Below, one piece after another: positions 1 through 7,630 of a stretch of DNA of 64,000 bases. The notes under the pieces were generated by a model. That model searched no databases, had not been told where the DNA came from, and saw only the letters and a list, made by a program, of their open reading frames with translations. The DNA is from Unio delphinus (taxonomy: Eukaryota; Mollusca; Bivalvia; Unionida; Unionidae): positions 4,832,501 to 4,896,500 of the forward strand of contig JAQISU010001239.1 of assembly GCA_029339505.1 (NCBI GenBank), given 5' to 3'. The position numbers and the translations under genes were made by a program. Every line of letters starts with the position of its first letter. Within the stretch, counting starts at the first letter, position 1.

Positions 1-267
1 AGGATTAATTTTTAATAATCTCTTAAACTCTTTCATGTTTCCGTCTCTTGGACGTTTGAGATTAATTTTGTTACGTTTTTTGGGTTTATCGAGATTAAAT
101 TTAGGATTAATTTTTAATAATCTCTTAAACTCTTTCATGTTTCCGTCTCTTGGACGTTTTTTTGGTTTATCGAGATTAAATTTAGGATTAATTTTCAATA
201 ATCTTTTAAACTCCTTATCAGCATTGAATTCAGCATTTTTCGAAGGCGTTCTCCTTAATTCCCTCAT
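1..267 (-). CDS. PolB-helicase N-terminus, partial (runs off window)
   Basis: An open minus-strand frame starts at the ATG at 267 and continues past base 1. The protein begins MRELRRTPSKN and then repeats a basic module of the form KEF-RLLKI-NP-KFNLDKPK about three times. The inner provirus polymerase (start 44885) has the equivalent RLSKIKPWKN repeats, the same distance to the divergent zinc-ribbon gene and the same promoter spacer, so this is the start of the same polymerase-helicase gene. Nothing catalytic lies in this piece. Repeat units here are longer and less regular than in the inner copy. Confidence 0.75.
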   Translation of the reverse strand, partial: MRELRRTPSKNAEFNADKEFKRLLKINPKFNLDKPKKRPRDGNMKEFKRLLKINPKFNLDKPKKRNKINLKRPRDGNMKEFKRLLKINP

Positions 268-309
268 GCTATAATTAAAACAAGCATTTAAATGAAGGAT
301 TTATGTATA
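268..309. promoter_or_regulatory. Divergent promoter spacer, PolB / zinc-ribbon gene
   Basis: A 42-bp AT-rich spacer separates the minus-strand polymerase start from the plus-strand MNHCKW start. The block TATAATTAAAACAAG followed by ATTTAAAT is almost identical in the inner provirus (44886-44927). Both start codons sit directly after a TATA(A/G)-type string. Promoter function is inferred from this conservation. Confidence 0.5.
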
Positions 310-693
310 ATGAATCACTGTAAGTGGCTTATGATTGGATCAATAACCCCGTGTAACAAATCATGCAGAAATGAGTTTTGTGGGTATCATATGCAAAGCT
401 TTCGACGTGGAAGCCTTGGTCCGTTACCCTGTATTCGATGTGGGGTTGGGGTCAGGGGAAAATCTCAGTTGTGTTTGAATTGCGGTGGTAAGCGATACAG
501 GGAGTTGAAGCGTTATTATGATAAAAGAATCAAAAATGGACAATCAATCAGAAATTATGACCCTGATAAAGTCTCTGACCCTGACACTGTCAGCGACAAC
601 GTCCCTGACAAAATCATAAGAACTCCTCAAGACTACATCGAAAGATTCTCCAGTGATGTAATCATTAAACCAAACAATGAATTAGACAAATAG
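310..693 (+). CDS. Small Cys-rich (zinc-ribbon-like) viral protein
   Basis: A 127-residue protein beginning MNHCKW; an in-frame upstream ATG at 292 exists, but the start at 310 matches the inner copy at 44928. Cysteine pairs (TPC-x3-SC, PCIRC, QLCLNC) suggest two zinc-binding knuckles, followed by a basic segment (GGKRYRELKRYYDKR) and a polar, Asp-rich tail that is not conserved. It is divergently transcribed from the polymerase and lies 14 bp before the HNH gene. A nucleic-acid-binding or regulatory role is plausible from the zinc knuckles plus basic patch but is not proven. The frame is intact. Confidence 0.6.
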   Translation: MNHCKWLMIGSITPCNKSCRNEFCGYHMQSFRRGSLGPLPCIRCGVGVRGKSQLCLNCGGKRYRELKRYYDKRIKNGQSIRNYDPDKVSDPDTVSDNVPDKIIRTPQDYIERFSSDVIIKPNNELDK

Positions 694-707
694 TATTTAG
701 TATACGA

Positions 708-1202
708 ATGAACCAAGAATTCAGACAACACCCTGTGATCACAAATTATGAAGCATCCAGTGATGGTGTTGTAAGAAACCGCAGACTGAAGAAACCAGTT
801 GGTTCTGATAATGGTATGGGGTATTTGAAGTTTGGCGCTGGAAAGAAATGTTATCTCAATCATCGTTTCGTATTTGAATGCTTTTATGGATTGATCGAGG
901 ATGATTTTGCTATTGATCATATCGATTCTAATCCAAAGAACAATTCTTTATCAAATCTGCAGGCTATCACACAAAGTGAGAATACCAAACGAGGAGAGAC
1001 TGGAAAATGCAAAACGGTTGGGAAGAGACCTGTGAAATCTTTGAATACGATAACTAACGAAGAAAAAATATTTCAATCAATGAATGAAGCCGGTAGGCAC
1101 TTCGATATTTGTAGAGCCTCAGTACGATATGTTGCAGAGGGGATTTATCGATCGGCTATTTCAAAAAGGACGGGACAAAAAGTTCAATTTAGTTATGTCT
1201 AA
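708..1202 (+). CDS. NUMOD4 / HNH / NUMOD1-type homing-like endonuclease
   Basis: A 164-residue protein with the architecture of NUMOD4-HNH-NUMOD1 nucleases common in large DNA viruses and phages. The N-terminus (YEASSDGVVRNRRL) is the NUMOD4-like signature. The HNH core reads HRFVFECFYG, then IDHIDSNPKNNSLSNLQAI, with His, Asp-His and Asn metal/catalytic positions present. The C-terminus (FQSMNEAGRHFDICRASVRY) resembles the DNA-binding NUMOD1 helix-turn-helix. The inner provirus has an intact homologue in the same slot (45264-45755), so it is a stable viral gene rather than a recent insertion. Role inferred: site-specific DNA nicking or cutting during genome replication or exclusion of relatives. 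Confidence 0.85.
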   Translation: MNQEFRQHPVITNYEASSDGVVRNRRLKKPVGSDNGMGYLKFGAGKKCYLNHRFVFECFYGLIEDDFAIDHIDSNPKNNSLSNLQAITQSENTKRGETGKCKTVGKRPVKSLNTITNEEKIFQSMNEAGRHFDICRASVRYVAEGIYRSAISKRTGQKVQFSYV

Positions 1203-1246
1203 TGCGTCATATTTTTCATTTAGAAATATATCATTATTATAGAATA

Positions 1247-1603
1247 ATGAATTCTGAAAACATGAATAGCATTTTATCCGAGATTTCAAAATTGAAAAGT
1301 TGGGATATTGAACTATCAGATGGGTTAAATCCTGATCAAATCATGTCTGATTTTCAGGATATTGAGTACGGAGTTAACAACAATAAATATATGCTACCAA
1401 AGAAGTATGCGCTCATCAAGAGAATTCAGAATTCTATTCGGGACTCTCTCGCATTTTCCAGTGACGTAAGTGTGTTCGCTCCGTTGTATACCATCGTAGA
1501 ACGAATACGAAAAGAATTGGGGTACGAATACGAATTGAAAAAGGAGGTTAATTCTAAAATTAGAAACCTACGGGCGTTAATTCAAGAAAATGAACAATTT
1601 TGA
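1247..1603 (+). CDS. Unknown small helical protein
   Basis: An open frame of about 118 codons from the ATG at 1247 (the frame stays open back to 1202, but the homologue in the inner provirus starts at the equivalent MNS/MDI position). It has a charged, helical look, with conserved blocks EISKLKSW and LPKKYALIKRIQ and a C-terminal basic coiled-coil-like stretch (KEVNSKIRNLRALIQ). The sister copy at 46927-47287 is broken. No family recognised. Confidence 0.55.
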   Translation: MNSENMNSILSEISKLKSWDIELSDGLNPDQIMSDFQDIEYGVNNNKYMLPKKYALIKRIQNSIRDSLAFSSDVSVFAPLYTIVERIRKELGYEYELKKEVNSKIRNLRALIQENEQF

Positions 1604-1755
1604 TTGACCATTTATCATTATTTGATTGTGACCGTCCCTCATAGAGATTTTAATTTTTTTTTAGCATTTTTTGATTGATAATGTCAAAAACAGTGAAAAT
1701 ATTTCACACTGAATAAAAATTGATGGACGGTTCAGATTGATCAATAAAAACAACA

Positions 1756-1936
1756 ATGTGGAAAGTGTGGTATTAATTATTTTTATAAGGATTTCCACAC
1801 TTTCCACATACCTGATAGAAGGTGTCTCACGATGACATAACACTTCCACGGTGGTATTAAAACTCATCCGACATGTCATAAAATGTTGAAAGTGTGATAT
1901 TAATTATTTTTATAGCAATTATGACACTTTCAACAT
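1756..1936 (+). repeat. Two related long hairpins in the intergenic spacer
   Basis: The 420-bp gap between 1603 and 2027 contains two stem-loops of one family. Hairpin 1 pairs 1756-1770 (ATGTGGAAAGTGTGG) with 1795-1809, 15 perfect base pairs. Hairpin 2 pairs 1883-1895 (ATGTTGAAAGTGT) with 1924-1936, 13 perfect pairs. The loops share TATTAATTATTTTTATA. Each is followed by a second conserved block, CACTTCCACG(G/A)TGGT(A/G)TTA, at about 1841 and 1955. Sequence differences between the two stems are compensated on the opposite arm. Possible roles are transcription terminator, replication signal or structured RNA. Confidence 0.7.
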
Positions 1937-2026
1937 CAATGATAACGCCCTTAACACTTCCACGATGGTGTTAGGTCGGATTGAAAAATTGTTTTGCAAT
2001 TGAAACATTGTTTCTGATTTCAAATA

Positions 2027-3003
2027 ATGGTCAATGAAGCATTAACAACCCGATTGGCTCGTGAACGACTGGATGCAATTAAGAGATTTGTACCAATTCG
2101 TGACTCTGTACGGAATAAACTACAACAACGACAGAGTCTTCAGACTGATTTTGCTGCGGGATCTAAAGAATTGTTTAAACCAGTAACCACAGCAACGAAG
2201 GAGATAGAGCGTGCTATACTGGGAAATGATCCCGAGACGGGGAAATATGTTATCGGTGAACTCGAAAAAATAGCAGCGAAAACTGAACAAACAAAAAAGG
2301 CTGTACAAAAAATAGAATCAAAAAGAACAGTAGATGATTTACGCGTGAGATTTAACGAGGAAGGGTTAGCAACAATTGATAAGACTGATCCAACAGAAAT
2401 TCCTGCGCTTGTTGCTAAGACTTATGAAAACAGAAAAAAAATGTTGAAACCAGAACATCATAAGTATGTTAGAAGTATAACTCACTGGGCTGATATATTC
2501 TATAAAATCAAAACTAAAACAAGTCAAATTGATACCGATAATGCATCATACATTGTATATATCAAGATGGTGGGTAACGTGTATAAAAAATATGAAGAAC
2601 TAAACAACAAAAACCACCAAAATTGCAAGGGCGGCGACAGCAACCTGCAAAGAAAATATCTTTTTCACCTAAAAAACAACAACAACTACCACTTGATGAT
2701 GATGATATTCTTGATTATTTACAAAAAGCCGATTTAGACGAAATGGAAAAAATGGATGTAGCAATGGGTTATAGCGGAAGTGGATTAAGAGATTCCAGTG
2801 TTTCATGTCCTGGTAGTGTTCTCAGTGATATATCACGATTAGAGATTCTTGTAGGAGGGTTCCGAGCTGGAAATAACTCTCCAGAAATAATTAATGAAGC
2901 AGCTGATATCTGTAGACGATTATTTCAGGGTGGTATCATGGATATCAGCACATATCGAGATTTCATTGGCGAGTTAGTGGAAAGTGGGTATCATAGTGAC
3001 TGA
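2027..3003 (+). pseudogene. Coiled-coil virion-block protein, frameshifted
   Basis: The first frame runs from 2027, beginning MVNEALTTRLARERLDAIK, and is helical and basic with a KELFKPV motif near residue 48. The reading then needs a frame change at about 2620-2640, in a run of Asn/Gln codons, to continue to the stop at 3003. The C-terminal piece carries a compact domain, LSDISRLEILVGG then AGNNSPEIINEAADICRRLF, a module that recurs in metazoan Polinton-like elements. The inner homologue (47703-48767) has both halves in one frame but a stop in the C-terminal domain. Position first in the virion block suggests a structural or core role; function unknown. The start is preceded by the shared ATTGAAAA promoter-like box. 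Confidence 0.65.
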
Positions 3004-3045
3004 ATTGAAAAATCTGATGACGAAGTCATTCGATTAGATAAATAA

Positions 3046-3075
3046 GAATTGAAAAATTGTTTCTGATTTAAAATA
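3046..3075 (+). promoter_or_regulatory. Promoter-like spacer with ATTGAAAA box
   Basis: ATTGAAAAATTGTTTCTGAT followed by a T/A-rich AAATAATG stands directly before the pVI-like gene. Nearly the same string lies before the coiled-coil gene (about 1980-2026). Other genes of the virion block in all proviruses have an ATTGAAAA box 20-40 bp before an AT-rich start. Regulatory role inferred from recurrence. Confidence 0.45.
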
Positions 3076-3528
3076 ATGATCATACACTACAATCATGATA
3101 AACCAACCCTCGTCTATGTAGTTAATTCACGGTTTCCAGTTTATAGAGCATACTATGGAGATGGTTTAGGTAATACCATTGCAGGGTTATTTGCGAGAAT
3201 GGCTCCAAAAGTGATGCCGTTAGCTAAACAATTATCAATGAAAGCCATTGATGTTATTCGTGATAAGGGTATTGGTGCTGTTGGAGATCTTGCTGGAAAA
3301 GCGTTTTCAGCCGCGAAGAATAAAATAACATCATTAGTGAGACGAAAAAAGAAACCGGTACCATTGCCATCTACAGCAGAAATGCCTGCAAGTGTTAGTA
3401 AAATAATAAATAACGCAGTAGATGAAAAACTAGCATCATTGGTGACTCCCTTGATAAATCAAGGGGACCAAAATAACATGATAGCAAACATGATAGCGGG
3501 AAGTGGCTTTAAAAAACCACGACGATGA
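3076..3528 (+). CDS. pVI-like minor capsid / membrane-active protein
   Basis: A 150-residue protein, frame intact. The N-terminus (YVVNSRFPVYRAYYGDG) is followed by GLGNTIAGLFARMAPKVMPL, a glycine-rich amphipathic segment, and then alternating helical and basic stretches ending in RRKKKP and a basic C-terminus (GFKKPRR). Small proteins of this kind, a Gly/Ala amphipathic helix followed by a basic tail, sit next to the capsid gene in adintoviruses and adenoviruses, where adenovirus pVI disrupts membranes and links capsid to core. Assignment is by position and composition, not sequence identity. The homologue at 48802 begins with the same MIIHYNHDKP and is frameshifted. Confidence 0.55.
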   Translation: MIIHYNHDKPTLVYVVNSRFPVYRAYYGDGLGNTIAGLFARMAPKVMPLAKQLSMKAIDVIRDKGIGAVGDLAGKAFSAAKNKITSLVRRKKKPVPLPSTAEMPASVSKIINNAVDEKLASLVTPLINQGDQNNMIANMIAGSGFKKPRR

Positions 3529-3568
3529 AATGGAAAATCGCGATTTAGACTCTGATAAATAGAATAAA

Positions 3569-5032
3569 ATGTTCAAAAGGTCACCTGATCCAGCATTTGA
3601 TATGGATGCCCCAGTTGGCAAGAATGATTCTGTACGCGATTTTCAATTTTATTCTTATCATGCAGTACAACCAGATCTCCGATCGCGAATTGAACTTCAG
3701 GTTCATGATACCAGTAAATATTTTCTACCGTGTGAGGCATTTATTGAAGTAGAAGGAGAACTTGTAACAAATGTTGCAGCTGATACCCCATATGCAGATA
3801 ACGCAAATGTCCGAGTTGGTTTTGTTAATAACGGAATAATGGCGTTATTTGAAAGCGCTAGATATCTCATTGATGGAAAAGAAATTGAATCCATTGACCG
3901 TGAAGTTGATGTTGCAACAACAATAATCGGGTTAGCGAGATATTATGATGATTATACAAGGTCGGCTGGTCCATCTATGATGTTTGCAAAGGATACCTCT
4001 GATAACGCTGATCACCTTCCATACATTAAAGTGTTAACAGCAAGAGATAATGCAGAAGCCGATCAACAGGAAGCAGCTAATCCAGAACGTCGAACTAGAC
4101 CCGGAGCTGCGTTTGATATTCTCGGAGGCGTTAATGGTAATCTCAATTTAGGATTTGCAACACGTGTAGCAACGTTGCATGGGCAGCATCGACGATTTTC
4201 ATGTGCGATTCCACTGCATCATATATTTGGATTCTGTAGAAACGTCCGAAAAGTTATTTATGGAGCGAAGCATATAGTAGCACTTGTACGAAAGGGTACT
4301 GATGATGATGCAATCTGGCGTAATGCTGGGGTTGCTGCCGGTAAAGTTATTTTAACAAAACTATGATTATGGATGCCAGTGTTAACTCCATCAATCACAG
4401 AAGAACAGCGACTACTATCATTTATGGATCAAGGAGGAAAGTCGTTGTTGAGTTGGTTATCAGTGACCACGGATATTAAACAAGACAGTGTTGATGGTAC
4501 ATTCACATGGCACCTGGCATCAAAACAAGGGGTTTCAGCACCACGTCATATATTTGTAGCGTTACAGAATGATGCGCGAGTTGGTAATCAAGAACGAAGT
4601 CATATGATATTTGAGCAGTTAGGTGTTAATGAAGTCTCGCTGAGAATAAACGGACAGCAGGAACCATCCGAGGATATACAACTTGATTACGGTCAAAATC
4701 ATATTGCACGTGTCTATCATAACCTGTTGTCATTTATGGCACGTGATCTAAATGTGGATACTGGTTTGCAAATATCACAATTGGATTTTAAAAGCCTCTA
4801 TCCGATTTATTACTTTTCACTGGAACATCTCGATTTGATGAGACAATCTGTCGTTGATATACACTTTAGAGCCCGTGTAGAGCGTCCGAGAGGTCCCCCA
4901 ATTGGTGGGGTACCTCCTATCCTTATCCCGAATTATAGAGCGGTTGCTGTCATTCTCAGTGATAAATCAATGCTACTTGAAGGTGTTGGAGGAAGAATAA
5001 GAGTGGTAGATGCACCAGTGGAAAATATGTAA
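3569..5032 (+). pseudogene. Major capsid protein (double-jelly-roll type), split by one stop
   Basis: One continuous frame of about 488 codons is interrupted by a single TGA at 4364-4366. The inner copy reads a sense codon at the equivalent place (about 50105), so this is a nonsense change. Conserved blocks are NGIMALFESARYLIDGKEI, the first-domain segment CAIPLHHIFGFCRNVRKVIYG and, in the second half, ERSHMIFEQL and YPIYYFSLEHLDLMRQSVVD. Size, position between pVI-like and pX-like genes and the two-part organisation fit the hexon-like double-jelly-roll capsid protein of Polinton-like viruses. The start at 3569 follows AGAATAAA and matches MFKR in the inner copy. Confidence 0.75.
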
Positions 5033-5080
5033 ACGTTTCATTGAAATTGTAAACGATTTAGAATCAATCAATTATGTATA

Positions 5081-5542
5081 ATGTCATATAGTAATATTAG
5101 TGTTGCGTTAACTCCCGGTCAATTAAAAAAATTGCAATCGGAATCAGCTAAAAAATGTGGAACCACAATCACGTTGAAACCCAACCAAATGACTGGTGGT
5201 GCAAATAAACTATCGCTGACAACTCGTCAGGTGAAACATTTCAATGATGCACTAGTAGCAAAAAAGGGTGTTCAGATTACTCTTTCTGCGGCTGCTATAA
5301 AAAATATGATTAAAACAGGCGGTATATTCCCGTTGTTAGCTGCGATACCAGCATTGATTGCAGCAGCAGCCCCAGCGGTGGCTAAAGCGGCAGCGTTAGG
5401 AGCCGTTGGTACTGCAGCAGGAATGGCACTAAAGAAGGCAACTGGGAAAGGATATAAAAAAAAGGGAAAGGGTCTAAGACTACCAGGAACCCCGTATTCG
5501 TGGTACAGCGGAAAGGGTCTAAGATTAGGACCGGTTTATTAA
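5081..5542 (+). CDS. pX-like core/minor virion protein with hydrophobic Ala/Gly segment
   Basis: 153 residues, frame intact. The N-terminal half is a small domain (SVALTPGQLKKLQ ... TTITLKPNQMTGG ... KLSLTTRQVKHFNDAL). A strongly hydrophobic Ala/Gly-rich stretch follows (GGIFPLLAAIPALIAAA to AAGMAL, about residues 85-128), then a basic tail (KKATGKGYKKKGKGLRLPG). A hydrophobic segment followed by a Lys/Gly tail resembles the adenovirus pX/mu-like proteins annotated in adintoviruses. Copies exist at 50796-51260 (intact) and 17715-18061 (broken). The conserved LPGTPYSWYSG motif near the end could be a protease or packaging signal. Role inferred: DNA-condensing or membrane-active virion component. 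Confidence 0.6.
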   Translation: MSYSNISVALTPGQLKKLQSESAKKCGTTITLKPNQMTGGANKLSLTTRQVKHFNDALVAKKGVQITLSAAAIKNMIKTGGIFPLLAAIPALIAAAAPAVAKAAALGAVGTAAGMALKKATGKGYKKKGKGLRLPGTPYSWYSGKGLRLGPVY

Positions 5543-5565
5543 CTCAAAAATCTTCGATGGTTCCC

Positions 5566-5978
5566 ATGTCCAATTTTGATTTAATGGATGCTGCTAAAAA
5601 ACTAGCGATTAAAAACTTCAGAGGTGTCTTTATGAAGGATCAATTACCACATCAACCAAACAGCGTTGAAACCGGAATCATTAATTTAGATAACAGCACC
5701 GGACCTGGTACTCACTGGGTTGCATACGCTATTGATCCACGTGGGATTGTCTATTTTGATTCATATGGATTAGCCCCGCCAAAAGAATTTATGCGTTATA
5801 GAAAAAATTTTCAATGAAGACTTGGTATTCTACGCTACCAACACAACAAATCAATGACCCACCAATATGCGGCAGCGAAGTATTAAATGTCCTTGATGCT
5901 ATTTCAGCATCTAGAAAACCACCACATGTTGTCGTGAATGAATACACTAGTAATCGCTTTTTAGAGAGAAGTGTATAA
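5566..5978 (+). pseudogene. Adenain-like cysteine protease, frameshifted
   Basis: The first part (5566-5817) contains the catalytic His in THWVAYAIDP and the acidic residue in YFDSYG. The nucleophile region QQINDPPICGSEVL lies in another frame (open 5814-5978), so the gene is broken at about 5808-5850. His, Asp and Cys in that order, with a Gln before the Cys, match the adenovirus maturation protease family. The start MSNFDL at 5566 is shared with 51281; an in-frame ATG at 5557 is also possible. Expected role: cleavage of capsid and core precursors during virion maturation. The inner copy is broken at a different point. Confidence 0.8.
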
Positions 5979-5984
5979 AATAAT

Positions 5985-6872
5985 ATGATCGATATTTGGG
6001 GGAGATCTTTGAAACCCAAACCCGATGACACTGCAACCGGTGATGTAAAAAAACTAATCAAAGATGAAATAGCTGAGACGTTAAATTTAACAAGTGTTGA
6101 CCCGAATGAAATAGTTGTGTTTCAAGACAAACAGGGTAAATTGAAAACCAGTGATGTGTCGTTGGATGACATTTTGATACGGCAGCGCGACGCCGCTGAA
6201 AACTCTATTGCGCTATATTCCAACAGTGGACAACTTAAACCAGGCGCACTTGTGTCTACAATCACCGACGCGATTGCCGCCCACAAACGTGAGCTGGATG
6301 ATTATATACGAAATTATAGTACTTTTCGCAAAAATATCGTACATAAATTCTTTGGAACCCCGCTTGTGGTTGGTATGACTCTCGCTGAAATCAGTGAGTT
6401 TATCATCAAGCACACTCACAATGCCTACATCGCTAATAGTTTCTTTGGTGTCCCGGCTACATCTACAATGACTCTCAAGGATATTAAAAAATCCATCGAT
6501 GAGACGAAAACCTTCATCGAAGCCATCAAAGGTGATTTTTCGAGGATGATAACAATCATTGAAAAAACAAAAATTCCTCATGAGAAAACCAACAACGTAG
6601 TATACACAATCCAACACGGATCATTTGCGTGGACACCTACAAACAACAAATTAGATATCACTGCAACCGTTAAAGGTATTTATCGATTAACACTGGTGAC
6701 AACGGCTCAATTTAATATTTCATCGTCGAGTTCATCCGGGGTCAACAATACGATTTCAACGATCATCGACAAGGATACAACTGAAAAGTTAACGATAACA
6801 TCTACTGATAAAAATTTGGTTACAACTTCGGTATCATGGTATGTGGAATTCGTAGCGGATTTAAGTAAATAA
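5985..6872 (+). CDS. Fibre-like / spike protein with FFG-P-MTL repeats (two units)
   Basis: 295 residues, intact, beginning MIDIWGRSL as in the inner copy. The N-terminal domain (to about 115) is conserved. Two shaft-like units of the form FFG-P-MTL-EI follow (HKFFGTPLVVGMTLAEI near 118; NSFFGVPATSTMTLKDI near 151). The C-terminal domain (from about 198, NNVVYTIQHGSFAW) is beta-rich with a Ser-rich loop. The inner homologue (51745-53331) has six related units and a different head sequence. A conserved base, variable repeats and a divergent beta-rich end are what is expected of a trimeric receptor-binding fibre; this is inference from architecture only. Confidence 0.5.
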   Translation: MIDIWGRSLKPKPDDTATGDVKKLIKDEIAETLNLTSVDPNEIVVFQDKQGKLKTSDVSLDDILIRQRDAAENSIALYSNSGQLKPGALVSTITDAIAAHKRELDDYIRNYSTFRKNIVHKFFGTPLVVGMTLAEISEFIIKHTHNAYIANSFFGVPATSTMTLKDIKKSIDETKTFIEAIKGDFSRMITIIEKTKIPHEKTNNVVYTIQHGSFAWTPTNNKLDITATVKGIYRLTLVTTAQFNISSSSSSGVNNTISTIIDKDTTEKLTITSTDKNLVTTSVSWYVEFVADLSK

Positions 6873-6879
6873 CTAAATT

Positions 6880-6935
6880 GAAAGGAAAATCCTTCGGATT
6901 TCACAATTGAAAACGCTAGCGTTTTTAAAATAAAA
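6880..6935 (+). promoter_or_regulatory. Promoter-like module with perfect 16-bp palindrome
   Basis: CACAATTGA leads into the perfect palindrome AAAACGCTAGCGTTTT (6910-6925), then TAAAATAAAA and the membrane-protein ATG at 6936. Just upstream (about 6885-6905) AATCC-TTC-GGATT forms a second small hairpin that could end the fibre transcript. The corresponding spacers at 48779-48793 and 49284-49299 keep the CTAG-centred symmetry with different flanking bases. Confidence 0.5.
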
Positions 6936-7481
6936 ATGATTTCATCAACGCAATGTCGCTATTATCAGGTCAGAGAATTTCAGACTAGACTCAAAACCCT
7001 CACTGAGGAGTATCAAATAAAAATAAAAAAATACCGACGAAGAATCACCGCAATTGATATTACTATGTACTCGGTGTCAAGCGTTCTCGCTGGCGCCGGA
7101 ATAATACTTGCATCGGTTACAATGATTGCCCCGGTCGTAGTTCCAATTTGCATTTCTGCGGTGGCTACAATCGGGGGTATATCAACCGGGATAGCAAAAA
7201 AGATATCATCATGCAGCCAGAGTAAACTGCAGAATTACTTACTTCAATTTCATATTGCATCAACCGCATATTCGCAGTTATCCCTGATGATATCGTCGTC
7301 ACTCGATAATACGATTATATCAGATAGTGAATTCTCAGCGATGGTCAGTATTTTTGATTCCGCGATATCGAAATTAGAGCGACAACATGAATATAATAAC
7401 AATGACAACACCGATGGAATTAGAAAACACGAACCCAAAAACCAGAATGATCTCAATAACCTCAACCATACCAAATTGTGA
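6936..7481 (+). CDS. Membrane protein, two transmembrane helices between charged helices
   Basis: 181 residues. The N-terminal charged helix (VREFQTRLKTLTEEYQIKIK, KKYRRRITA) leads into two hydrophobic spans (about residues 45-68 and 70-88: SVLAGAGIILASVTMIAPV and VVPICISAVATIGGI), then a cytosolic-type helix. The layout resembles SLATT-type membrane proteins, but this is only topological. Homologues at 53361-53945 (intact) and 58949-59430 (broken) show it is a standard virus gene between fibre-like and penton-like genes. In the other copies its 3' end overlaps the next gene in another frame; here the overlap region has been tandemly duplicated (7329-7630), so the C-terminus is altered. Role unknown; inner membrane or host-membrane association is plausible. 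Confidence 0.6.
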   Translation: MISSTQCRYYQVREFQTRLKTLTEEYQIKIKKYRRRITAIDITMYSVSSVLAGAGIILASVTMIAPVVVPICISAVATIGGISTGIAKKISSCSQSKLQNYLLQFHIASTAYSQLSLMISSSLDNTIISDSEFSAMVSIFDSAISKLERQHEYNNNDNTDGIRKHEPKNQNDLNNLNHTKL

Positions 7482-7630
7482 GTTCTCAGTGATGGTCAGT
7501 ATTTATGATTCCGCGGTGTCAAAATTAGAGCGACAACAACAGTATAGCAACGATGACAACACCGATGGAATTACTTCAACAAATAGTGGAGAACACGAAC
7601 CCAGTACAAACAAGTATGATATCAATAACA
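7329..7630 (+). repeat. 151-bp tandem duplication across a gene boundary
   Basis: Unit 1 begins at 7329 (GAATTCTCAGCGATGGTCAG) and unit 2 at 7480 (GAGTTCTCAGTGATGGTCAG). The penton-gene start string ATGACAACACCGATGGAATTA is likewise at 7402 and 7553, giving a constant 151-bp offset. The duplication copies the membrane-gene 3' end plus the start of the penton-like gene. The inner provirus has one unit. The units have since diverged by point changes and small indels. Confidence 0.85.

Noticed and set aside
35..274. Plus-strand frame over the repeats at the window start
   Set aside because: Antisense shadow of the polymerase N-terminal repeats.
4364..4366. TGA in the capsid gene as a recoded sense codon
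   Set aside because: Stops in the other copies are TAA as well as TGA and lie at unrelated places, so this is decay, not a changed code.
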